From Lunularia cruciata (lineage: Eukaryota > Streptophyta > Marchantiopsida > Lunulariales > Lunulariaceae), in NCBI GenBank assembly GCA_948567375.1, contig OX419762.1, forward strand, positions 38,235,034 to 38,299,033: a stretch of DNA of 64,000 bases, written 5' to 3'. Under the pieces are notes generated by a model that searched no databases, was not told the origin of the DNA, and saw nothing but the letters and a program-made list of their open reading frames with translations. Of the stretch, positions 12,847 through 21,900 are shown in pieces. Position 1 is the first letter of the stretch; each line of letters opens with the position of its first letter. The translations under genes were made by a program, and so were the position numbers.

Positions 12847-13139
12847 AACGACAAGGCAATGAAGGATCTGAAATTGAAGAACCTTCCACAATTCAGATGC
12901 CAAAAAATGGAAGAGAAGAACCTATCCAACAAAGGCAAGTAGAGACACCACGACTACAACATCATAGCAATGGTGTTGATCTACCAAACATTTTTCAAGG
13001 TAGAAGACAACATAAAACTCCATGGGATGGAGATGATAATTTTGTGAGAGTTGATCTTGACCTTCCAATTGAGATTGTGGATGTTTTTCATGTTGGATCC
13101 AGTACAAAAACTGTCAAGCAAGCCATGAAGTCATGTTTT

Positions 13140-14028
13140 AGCAAGGAATAAGAACTTGTCATGAAGGAAGAGCTTAACTCCCTTAAGGGGTATGATACTT
13201 GGGAATTCTTATATCTTCCAAATGATAGAAAGGTGAATGATAAAGAATGAACTTTTCATAAAAAGCTTCCAAGTGATTGGCCATCAGATTGTTTCAAAGC
13301 AAGTCTAGAAGCAAAGAAGAAGTCTAGAAGCAAAGCTCTCAAGCAGAATATCATATTGATTATCATGAAAATTTTGCACTTATAACTTGTCCTTACAAAA
13401 TTTGCATATTTGTTGTTATTGTTGCTATACTAGAATGGAGTGCTTTGCAAATTGATGTTGTTTCAATTTTATTTTTTTAGAGTTGAAGAAATATTTCCAT
13501 GAAGATTCTTGGGGGTTAGATTTTCCATTTGAACACAAAGGCAAGGTATTGTGACCAGTGAAGATTTTGTATGGTTTAAAGCAAGTTTGCAAAGGATGGA
13601 ATGAGCATCTAGACTCATCCTTCTTAGATCTTGGTTTGAAAAATTCATAATCTGACCCTTGCTTGTACTTGAAATTTGTGGGTGATTCAGCTATAGTTCT
13701 CATTGTCTATGCGGATGATGTTTTAATCAAAGACAAGAATTTTGAGATTCTTGTTAGACACAAGGAGGAGTTGCACAAACATTACAAGATGAAGGATCTA
13801 GATGAACTTAGAAATTGCTTTGACTTAAATTTCTTACAAAGTAAGGATATGAGTATTATATCTTCAGCCAAGCCAAATAAATTTCTCAAAAATTGGAGGA
13901 TTTTGGGATAGAGAATGCAAAGACAATCGCAACACCAATTGAGAAAGTTAATTTCAATAAGCATCCGAGAAATAAGATGTTGGATGCAAATGGAATAAAG
14001 CTTTATCAGGAGGCTATGGGCTCTCTAA
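13140..14028 (+). pseudogene. Copia A reverse transcriptase, N-terminal part
   Basis: RT landmarks in several frames: the catalytic YADD box (LIVYADDVLI, near 13700-13725), then KMKDLDEL, then FGIENAKTIATPIEK and GSLMY at the end. The segment stops after GSLMY where chromovirus B is inserted. The same reading resumes at 26964 with LANGTRYNISFACKH, so the two pieces were once one gene. Confidence 0.85.
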
Positions 14029-14033
14029 TGTAC
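14029..14033 (+). repeat. Target-site duplication of chromovirus B, left
   Basis: TGTAC precedes the left LTR and TGTAT (26959-26963) follows the right LTR. Removing B plus one copy restores the copia A reading across GSLMY-LANGT, which confirms the insertion point. Confidence 0.85.
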
Positions 14034-14769
14034 TATAATACTCCAAGGACAAGAGAAGAGAGAAAATACAGATTTCACACTCAATCCTCCGATACCCCAA
14101 AGGATCACCTTCTCTTTATTATATAAACAAAGAGGATCTCCTCCAAGGAAGCTCCACCATAGGATTAGGCATACAGATAGGTGACATGTCAGCAATCTCC
14201 ACCCTTGGATTACTTACTTGGATGGGTGACATGTCAGTCCTGGTCCTATCTGGTTGGTCAAACAAGCTTTGACAAGAGGGAATCTTTTAGGGAATCTTCC
14301 TATAGGAATCTTAGAATCATATGGATGAGGTACCATTGGAAAGCTCTCAACAAGACAAAGCAGGGGAAGGAAAGGCCAGCCTTTCCTTTGTTGGGGGGGG
14401 GGGAATCTGCACATTTTCAAGGCCTAATTCATCCGTTTAGGCCAAAATTACCTTCAAAGATTTCAAGCATATTTTGGTTCCTACTCTATTAGAAAAGTCC
14501 CCTTTTGGTGAAACCTCTTTCTGATCTATTTAGTCCATCATGTAAAACATCCATCCAGATGTTACCAAACCAATTTTCACCTTTAAATCATATGTCTAGC
14601 TATTGATTCTAAGGTTTTCAAGTCTATTTTGATTTCTACCATAATAGTAGAAGTACTCTTTTGGTGATACTTCTATTTGATCTATTTTGACCATCATGTA
14701 TAGCATCATTCTAGATGTTACCAAACCAAATTTCACATCTAGATCATATGGCTAGCTCTTGGTATTACA
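14034..14769 (-). mobile_element. Chromovirus B, 3' LTR (element on minus strand)
   Basis: It matches 26218-26958 along its whole length. On the minus strand it runs TGTAATACCAAG to ATTATA, the final CA being mutated. Internally it has two diverged direct repeats of about 150 bp (14470-14624 and 14625-14760; both hold TCTTTTGGTGA- or CCTTTTGGTGA-type and GATGTTACCAAACCAA motifs). A minus-strand TATA box/AATAAA cluster lies at about 14113-14128. An 11-G run lies at 14393-14403. Confidence 0.9.
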
Positions 14770-14790
14770 GACCACCCTCCTTTTAAGACA
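14770..14790 (-). other. Polypurine tract of chromovirus B
   Basis: Directly inside the 3' LTR, the minus strand reads TTAAAAGGAGGGTGGTC. This is the expected position and composition of a plus-strand priming tract. Confidence 0.65.
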
Positions 14791-15399
14791 CAACGTCCTA
14801 GTTGTACAATTGTTGCTCAAACGCTTGCACCAACACCGGTGCATGTGTCAAATTGGAGTAGACTCCCATGTTGCTTCATAGAGGAGGTAGCCTTTCCACT
14901 ATACTAGATAGTCCACCTGCGGATGGCGAGTACCACACATGCGTTTTTGGAGAATACGCTCCACTTCATATTCCTCCATGCCATCAATGAGTGTTGGACA
15001 AGGTCAAATGTCTTGTGTGGAATGACATTGGCCTGATCGGGGAGCATATCTTCATAGTAGGGAAACATGGAACACTAGATGGATCTTCATGTGTGGTGGT
15101 AGCTCGAGGTGATAGGCCACAATGCCGACTTGACGAAGAATCAAGAAAGACCCAATAAAACGAGGTTTGAGCTTACAAGGTCCAACTAATGTGAGGTTGC
15201 TTGTCAATAGCCACACCTGATCCCCAACATTGAACTCCATGTGCCTACAGTGTGCATCAACATACTGCTTTTGTCAATTTTGTGCAATTTGTAATCTATG
15301 CTTGGCGCTTTCCACACCTTGTTGGATTCTAGAAACAAATGTGTCGATTGCATCGACCTTGGTAGCCACCGGACGGATCTTCATGAAGCTAGAAGGTGT
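14791..15399 (-). pseudogene. Chromovirus B integrase C-terminus and chromodomain
   Basis: The minus-strand reading at 15240-15052 gives EFNVGDQVWLLTSNL and HLVFHVSLL, the chromovirus integrase C-terminal region (GDKVWL, then HPVFHVS-L). Downstream, about 14979-14848, EYEVERILQKR and a WKGY-Y-EATWE block form a chromodomain with one in-frame stop. The chromodomain would steer integration by binding histone marks. The gene is cut at 15399 by C1 and continues at 21052. Confidence 0.85.
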
Positions 15400-15404
15400 G
15401 AAGG
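15400..15404 (+). repeat. Target-site duplication of C1, left
   Basis: GAAGG here and GAAGG at 21047-21051 flank C1 exactly: a perfect 5-bp duplication. Confidence 0.95.
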
Positions 15405-15479
15405 TGTAACAATATGGAGTTTAGTGACGAAGTTAGTCGGGCTTACGAAGTAGAGAATAAGCCAAAATAGCCTAGAATA

Positions 15480-15696
15480 TTCTAGAAGCATCTAAGAAGC
15501 TTCTTAGGAAGCTTCCCAACTAGTTAACTTGCGCCCTAAGCAGGTAGCTTCTAGAAGGAAGCTTCTAGAAGCTTCTAACTAGCTTAGCTTGCACGCCAAG
15601 TAGGCGGCTTCTAGAAGGAAGCTTCTTGAGAAGCTTCCTAGTTAACTTGGCTTGCACTCCAAGAAAGTGGCTCAAGGAAGCTTCTTGAGAAGCTTC
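15480..15696 (+). promoter_or_regulatory. Heat-shock-element cluster in the C1 LTR
   Basis: HSF trimers bind inverted nGAAn units in 5-bp phase. Units seen: TTCnnGAA at 15480-15487; GAAnnTTC at 15496-15503 and 15508-15515; TTCnnGAA at 15549-15556; the four-unit run GAA-TTC-GAA-TTC at 15558-15575; TTCnnGAA at 15609-15616; GAAnnTTC at 15618-15625 and 15630-15637; GAAnnTTC at 15677-15684 and 15689-15696. The last pair ends 19 bp before the TATA box. The same clusters recur in the C2 and solo LTRs. Confidence 0.75.
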
Positions 15697-15714
15697 AAAG
15701 GTCTGGTATGCTAC

Positions 15715-15723
15715 CTATAAATA
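15715..15723 (+). promoter_or_regulatory. TATA box of C1 5' LTR
   Basis: CTATAAATA is a near-perfect plant TATA box. Transcription would start about 30 bp downstream, giving an R-U5 of roughly 80 bp. It is conserved in the other family-C LTRs. Confidence 0.8.
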
Positions 15724-15827
15724 TGAAGGCCGAAGCTCATGCTAGGCATTCGGAGTTTTCCCTCATTCAAGTGTCCCAATGTGAATTTCCATTCTCCTAT
15801 TTCTCTCCTTGGTTTCGGTCTTTTACA

Positions 15828-15840
15828 TTGATATCAGAGC
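15828..15840 (+). other. Primer-binding site of C1
   Basis: TTGATATCAGAGC follows the LTR; C2 has TTGGTATCAGAGC, complementary to the 3' end of initiator-Met tRNA. C1 therefore carries one G-to-A change. Confidence 0.85.
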
Positions 15841-15849
15841 AAGAATGGG

Positions 15850-16065
15850 ATGGATGGAATTTATGGACCACCAAATCCACTTCCGCCAAACCATTGGGAC
15901 TTTCATGTCCAGATATTACCAAAGCATCGTTTCACACAGTTCATCACCTCACGCTTTGGGCAAGATTTTCTACATATGATCACCGTGTCAGAGGAACCCT
16001 TGATACTTCCAGTTGTGACTTATGGAGAACGGTGGACGTGTTGTATCTATGTGTTAATCAACTAG
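15850..16065 (+). CDS. Conserved leader ORF of family C (Gag N-terminal extension?)
   Basis: A 71-codon frame starts MDGIYGPPNPLPPNHWDFHV directly after the primer site. The second copy (C2, from 34612) encodes nearly the same protein, and there it runs in frame, without a stop, into the Gag start (VLIN then 12 residues then VVMAAL). In C1 the linker has in-frame TAG, TGA and TAG codons, so Gag would start at 16099. I do not recognise the domain. It may be a true N-terminal Gag segment or a separate leader peptide. Confidence 0.55.
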   Translation: MDGIYGPPNPLPPNHWDFHVQILPKHRFTQFITSRFGQDFLHMITVSEEPLILPVVTYGERWTCCIYVLIN

Positions 16066-16098
16066 ATAAATTGAGGGTAGTGGATTAGGGTAGTAGCA

Positions 16099-16998
16099 AT
16101 GGCCGCAATACCGGATGTTATCCTTGCAATGCAACAACAAATCGAGCATCTTACTCGATTGTTGGATGAACGAGACCAGCAACGACGAGAACAGATAGAC
16201 AGAGCGCCAGTTCGAGATGGAGAAGATCGCATTCGATTTCCGAAACCCAAGGTGTTTGAAGGCAAGAATGTTCCAGGCACAATGGAGAATTTTGTGTTTG
16301 ACTGTGAACGTTACTTTGAAGCCACCAATCTTCAAGACGAGCGGAAACAAATTCTCTTGGCTTCTAGCCAGTTGGATGGCGTGGCAAAACTTTGGTGGCG
16401 ATTCCGAGTAGAAAGAGCTGAACAACAAATTGTTACACCAATTTTGACATGGGCAGAATTCAAGGATGCAATACTTGGTCGATTTCAGACTATAAATGCC
16501 ACCCGAGCTGCATGAGATAAATTGGCGGAGTTGAGGCAGATTGGTTCGGTGAGAAGCTACATCACACAATTTCAGAATATCATCATGCAAATTCCAGATA
16601 TCCAAGAAGGTGAAGTTCTGGATCGATTTGTGCGAGGATTGAAGTCACGAACCAGATTGGAGGTGACCATGCGAGAGCCACAGAACGTAGAAGAAGCCAT
16701 GCAATTGGCTGAGCGTTTTGATTCCTTAGTTGCAACAACTTGGTCTCGACCTCGACCTACACAAAACCTACCCGTACCACAAGTGGAAGAACCGGTACCA
16801 ATGGAGATTGATGCTATCCAGCGAAGACCACTTGGCACAGCAGATAGAGAAAGATTACGACAAAATGGAGGTTGCTTTTATTGTCGCCAGTTGGGGCATC
16901 GCATTGCTGAATGTCCACTCAAGAATGGACGACCTCGACAAGTTGCCCAAGTGGAGGTTGTGGAGCGGAATGATCCGGGAAACGAGGAATCCCAGTAG
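16099..16998 (+). pseudogene. gag: C1 Gag with one in-frame stop
   Basis: The frame begins MAAIPDVILAMQQQIEHLTR and contains the retrotransposon Gag core (RFPKPKVFEG, VFDCERYFEATN, AKLWWRF, then IGSVRSYITQFQNIIMQIPD) and a CCHC zinc knuckle CFYCRQLGHRIAEC for RNA packaging. An in-frame TGA at 16513-16515 replaces the CGA codon present in C2, so it is a single C-to-T change. The natural terminator is TAG at 16996-16998, also present in C2. Just before it lies a G GGA AAC slippery site. Without the TGA the protein would be about 299 residues from this start. Confidence 0.9.
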
Positions 16999-17020
16999 GA
17001 GATTTTGAGCCGCCTACTGG
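16977..17020 (+). promoter_or_regulatory. Putative -1 ribosomal frameshift signal between gag and pol
   Basis: In the gag frame CCG GGA AAC forms the slippery heptamer G GGA AAC (16977-16983). After an 8-nt spacer, CCAGTAGG (16992-16999) pairs perfectly with CCTACTGG (17013-17020) around a 13-nt loop. The -1 frame opens at 16974 after a TGA, so the heptamer lies right at the start of the gag/pol overlap. C2 keeps the stem with G-C changed to A-T on both sides (35755-35785). In C1 a missing base, relative to C2, closes the -1 frame at 17025. Confidence 0.65.
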
Positions 17021-20000
17021 AGCTTGATTAGTTCCAATGGGATTGAAGGCTCGACCTATGCAAGTTTGCTTCACTTGCAAGGTATGATATCTAATCGGGG
17101 TTGTAGAATTTTGGTTGATTCTGGAAGTTCAGAGAATTGCATGTCTATGCAAGTGGCAAAGGAATTGGGTATTCCTATCAGGCTAGTGATTGGAAGTAGT
17201 TTGATGATGGCGGATGGTAGAAAGGGTTCTGCATTCCGCACCTTGCATCCTGTTACCTTCAAGATTGGGAAGGAGTATTTGGAGTGTATGAGGTTCGTAG
17301 TGGCACCTCTACATTATGATATCATTCTAGGTCTACCTTGGCTTGAATGTCATAAGGTTCAATTTGATTGGACCCGACACCAAATTCAAGTACAACTCCA
17401 AGGTAGGAATTTCCGATTAGGTTGTCTGGCACCTCTGAGTAAGACACCTAAGAATAGTCAATCCCAAGATGGGAAGTTTGTCGAGAAGGTAGCCATAGAG
17501 CAAATCTGGAAGGGAGATGAGTCCCAAGATGGGAAGTTTGCCAGGAAGGCAACCATGGAGCAAGCTTGGAAGAGAGATGAGTCCCTAGAAGGGAAGTTTG
17601 TGAATGAAGCAGCCATAGAGCAAGCTTTGGAGGACGATAAGTCTGTATTCGCGGTGTAGATCAAACCAATTGCACAAGAACAATCTGAGGAGGGCCAAGT
17701 GCCGCATCAAGCAATGGTTGATCGGATAGTTCAGGAGTTTGCAAATGTGTTTCCAGATGATCTGCCAAAGGGATTACCCTCCGATCGAGGTATGCCCTTC
17801 AAGATCGAGTTATTGCCAGGGAGTACTCCAGTGAGTAGACCAATCTATCGGCTCTCACCAAAGGAGTTGGAGGAGTTGCGAACAACACTTACGGAGTTGT
17901 TGGAGAAGGATTTCATACGACATAGTACCTCTCCATGGGAAGCACCGGTACTATTTGTTCCAAAGAAGGATGGAGGACTTCATTTCTGTATTGATTATCG
18001 TGGGCCCAATAAGCAAACCGTGAAGAATGCATATCCCTTGCCTCGGATCGATGACCTGCTTGATCAACTAAGTGGAGCACACTACTTTTCCAAGCTGGAT
18101 CTTCGTAGCGGCTATTGGCAAATTCCTATTGAAGGAGAGGACGCGCAAAAGACTGCTTTTCGCACAAGGTATGGACATTTTGAGTGGAGAGTTCTACCTT
18201 TCGGACTTACTAATGCTCCAGCAGTCTTCATGGATCAGATGCATCGAGTGTTGGAGGGACTATTGGATCGGTCCGTGGTGGTGTTCTTAGATGATATCTT
18301 AATCTATAGCAGGACAGAGGCAGAACATGTGAATCATGTGCGAGAAGTCCTAAGACGACTACGACAGTGGAAATTTTACTGCAAGAAGTCAAAGTGTGCT
18401 TTTTGGCAGAAGGAGGTTACCTTCTTGGGTCATAAGATCTCATCAGAGGGGATCAAGATGGAAGAAGAGAAGATCAAGGCCATTACTGATTGGCCTACCC
18501 CGAAGGATGCTACAGAAGTACGAGCATTCAATGGACTGGCCAGTTTTTACCGACGGTTCATCCACTATTATGCTCACCTGGCTGCACCATTGACTGACCT
18601 CTTGGGAAAGAACTTGAGCTTCCAGTGGACCACCAAGCATGAAGAAGCATTCCAGAAGTTAAAGCATATGGTGTCTTCAAGACCTATTCTTCAACCATAT
18701 GATCCTCAACTACCTTGTGTGGTTGATTTTGATGCTTCTAACTTTGCAATTGGAGCTGTGTTGCAACAAGAATTTCCAGATGGACTACATCCGATTGCCT
18801 TTGTGTCTCGCCGACTAAATACAGCGGAAAGAAATTACTCTGCTTGAGATCGGGAACAACTTGCAATGGTATATGCCACCAAGGTATGGAGGCATTATCT
18901 CTTGGGGAAACAAGTGATCATGCGAACTGATCACAAGCCATTGTTGCAGACCTTACACTTGGAGCACATGAAGAGCCGGCATCATCGATGGGAAGAGCAA
19001 CTCCAATTGTTTGACATCAAACTTGAGTACAAACCAGGTCGGTTCCATGTCATTCCCGATGCTCTATCACGATGACCTGATTTGAAGGATCTTCCTTTTA
19101 TCACGGTGGCAATTACAATGGTGTCCATTGACCCTAAGGTCCACAATGAGTTTCAATCAGCTCTACAACAAGATCCCTTCTTCCAAATGGTACACGGTCG
19201 TCTGACAGCATGCGACAAGGAGTACAACACCTTCTCCTTCAAGGAAGGCCTTTTATTCCATGCAGACCAGATCTATGTTCCAGCCAAAGGTGATCTTCGA
19301 CTTGTGCGCCTTCAAGAAGCCCATGATTTACCAATAGCTGGTCACATGGGAGTGGACAAGACCTTGGGCACCCTCCAACGCCAATGGTGGTGGCCCAACA
19401 TGACAAGAGATGTTCGAGACTTTGTCCGATCATGTGAGAGTTGCCAACGGAACAAGGCCAGCAACCAGAAGCAGAGTGGACTCCTTCAACCACTCGCCAT
19501 TCCATCCGCTCGTTGGGAGCATGTGAGCTTGGATCTCATCACATCCTTGCCAAAGACAAAACAAGGAGACACCGCCATCGTGGTGTTTGTGGATAAGCTT
19601 AGTAAGCAAATCCACTTGGCACCAACCTGTGATACCGTGGATGCTCCAACCTTAGCACAAATCTACTTCGACAATGTCTTCAAGCATCATGGCATGCCAC
19701 GCGTACTCATCTCCGACCGTGATCCTCGCTTTACCGGGAAGTTTTGGCAAGCACTCTTTCAGATACTCGACACCAAGCTTGCTTTGTCCACGGCCTATCA
19801 TCCTCAAACTGATGGACAAACTGAACACGCCAATCGTACATTGGAGGATATGTTGCGGGCCTTTGTCAATGTCCACCATACCAACTGGGATGAATGTCTT
19901 GCAGTTGCAGAATTTGCCTACAACAATTCCAAACAGGCAAGCACTAGATTTTCTCCCTTCTTTCTCAATTTTGGCCAAGATCTGCTTGTTCCAGATTCTC

Positions 20001-20689
20001 TTCTTGCTCCACCTCCCTCTCAGGTTCCTCATACTTCTACATTCTTGACCACTATATCCCGCTCTCTCCAACAAGCCAAGTCTCACCTCCTTGTTGCTCA
20101 AAATCGCCAAAAACAATATGCAGACCATCATCGTCGTGATCTCACCTTTGAAGTTGGTGATAAAGTCATGCTATCCTCTAGTAACCTCCCTCTCCCACTT
20201 GATACCCAAGTTCGTAAACTTGCTCCTAATTGGATAGGACCCTTTGATATCACCCACATTATCTCTCCTGTTGCTTATCGTCTTGCCTTACCTTGTCACA
20301 TGCGTATCCATCCTGTCTTTCATGTTTCCAAGTTGAAACCCTTTGTTCCTAACCCTTCTTCCTTTTCCTCTCGAGTCCAACCTCCCCCTCTTCCTATCCC
20401 TATCAATGATCATGAGGAGTACGAAGTTGATCGTATCCTTGCGCGTCGCCATATTCAACGAGGCCGTCGCCAACACACGGAGTACAAGGTCCTTTGGAAA
20501 GGGTATCCCCTTCATGATGCCACATGGGAACCTCTTTCTCACCTCCAGAATGCACAGATGGCCATCAAGGAATTTGAAGCTTCACTGGCGACGAGGACGT
20601 CACCAACTAGCGGCGGGGGAATATGTAACAATATGGAGTTTAGTGACGAAGTTAGTCGGGCTTACGAAGTAGAGAATAAGCCAAAATAG
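17009..20689 (+). pseudogene. pol: C1 Pol: protease, RT, RNase H, integrase, chromodomain
   Basis: A single frame runs from 17009 to 20689 without frameshifts but with three stops: TAG 17657 (TGG in C2), TGA 18845 and TGA 19073. Protease: ILVDSGSS near 17108. [20 protein letters not shown] near 17950, and catalytic [11 protein letters not shown] near 18277. RNase [18 protein letters not shown] near 18720, and DHKPLLQTL near 18930. Integrase: H-H-C-C zinc finger with CESCQRNK (about 19310-19460), then the DDE core residues in LDLITSLP, ISDRDPRFTGKFW and TDGQTEHANRTLE. Chromodomain: EEYEVDRILARR with LWKGYPLHDATWEPL (20414-20592). Catalytic residues are intact. The frame runs 66 bp into the 3' LTR. 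Confidence 0.95.
20611..20623 (+). other. Polypurine tract of C1
   Basis: CGGCGGGGGAATA directly precedes the 3' LTR. C2 has TGGTGGGAGAATA at the same place. Confidence 0.75.
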
Positions 20690-21046
20690 CCTAGAATATT
20701 CTAGAAGCATCTAAGAAGCTTCTTAGGAAGCTTCCCAACTAGTTAACTTGCGCCCTAAGCAGGTAGCTTCTAGAAGGAAGCTTCTAGAAGCTTCTAACTA
20801 GCTTAGCTTGCACGCCAAGTAGGCGGCTTCTAGAAGGAAGCTTCTTGAGAAGCTTCCTAGTTAACTTGGCTTGCACTCCAAGAAAGTGGCTCAAGGAAGC
20901 TTCTTGAGAAGCTTCAAAGGTCTGGTATGCTACCTATAAATATGAAGGCCGAAGCTCATGCTAGGCATTCGGAGTTTTCCCTCATTCAAGTGTCCCAATG
21001 TGAATTTCCATTCTCCTATTTCTCTCCTCGGTTTCGGTCTTTTACA
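20624..21046 (+). mobile_element. Chromovirus C1, 3' LTR
   Basis: 423 bp, TGTAACA to TTTTACA, identical to the 5' LTR except one base near its end. The heat-shock-element cluster and TATA box are repeated here, so this copy could drive transcription outward into element B. The pol frame ends inside it at 20689. Confidence 0.95.
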
Positions 21047-21051
21047 GAAGG
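21047..21051 (+). repeat. Target-site duplication of C1, right
   Basis: GAAGG, identical to 15400-15404. Confidence 0.95.
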
Positions 21052-21900
21052 GATGCTCACCGTACATGAGGAAGAACAAAGTGACTTGGGTGGATGCATT
21101 CATTGAATTGTTGTAAGCAAATTCCACCAACGAGAATAGGGTGTCCCACCTTTCTTGCTCATCTAAGGTGAAACCGCATAACATGTCTTCAATAATGTGA
21201 TTAGCCTGCTCTGTTTGTCCATCTATTTGTGGGTGTTAAGTTGTGGACATGGCCAACTTGGTTTTGAAGAAACCAAAGAGCGTTCGCCAAAACAAACTAG
21301 TGAATTGAGTGCCTCTGTCGGTGATGAGTACTCAAGACAAGCCATGGTGAGATAAGATTACATCTAAGTATAATTGAGCTAGTTGTGGGGCAGTCACATC
21401 CTTGGTGGTAGGGTGTACATGAATCATTTTGCTGAGCTGGTCCACAAAGACCACGATGGAGTCAAACCTTGAGGTAGTCTTGGGTAATTCACAGACAAGA
21501 TCTATACTCACCTATTTCCAACGTTGGGCAGGAGTGGGGAGATGTTGAAGGAGCCCTACAAGAGCTTGATTAGAAGCTTAGTTTTGTTGAAAAAGTAGGC
21601 AGCTGTGCACGTAGTCCATCACATTGTTGCTTATCTTGGGCCAATCATAATGGCATTGGACTACATCTAAGGTCTTGTCCACTCCGATATGACCTGCAAT
21701 GGCCAAATCATGACATTCTGCTAAAATGGTGGTGTGTAATTCTAGGACATTTGGGATCCATAATCTACCATCACGAAAAGTGAGTCCTTGGATGCTGGTG
21801 ATGCCTTTGAATGATTGCACTTCTACAATTTGTAGATCAGTTTTTGTAGCAGCCAGAATCTCTCACCAGAATTCAGGGTTAATCTTAACCTCTATCACCA
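21052..21900 (-). pseudogene. Chromovirus B integrase, N-terminal part
   Basis: Minus-strand readings give the integrase zinc-binding domain (HDLAIAGHIGVDKTLDVVQ then a decayed C--C, 21820-21578) and, nearer C1, the end of the catalytic core (LVEFAYNNSMNASTQVTLFF, 21184-21052). The remaining C-terminus lies beyond C1 at 15399-14848. Several frameshifts and stops are present. Confidence 0.8.

Larger units (their letters stand above)
15405..15827 (+). mobile_element. Chromovirus C1, 5' LTR with heat-shock-element array
   Basis: The LTR runs TGTAACAATATGG to TCTTTTACA, 423 bp. It differs from the 3' LTR (20624-21046) at one position only (T/C near 15810), so insertion was recent. Between 15480 and 15696 it is packed with GAAnnTTC/TTCnnGAA units. 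The best is a perfect four-unit heat-shock element at 15558-15575 (GAAGCTTCTAGAAGCTTC). A TATA box follows at 15716-15723. Heat-shock factor control is inferred from these sites, as in the Arabidopsis ONSEN copia element. Confidence 0.95.

Noticed and set aside
19652-20131. 159-codon minus frame within C1
   Set aside because: Antisense shadow of the integrase coding region.
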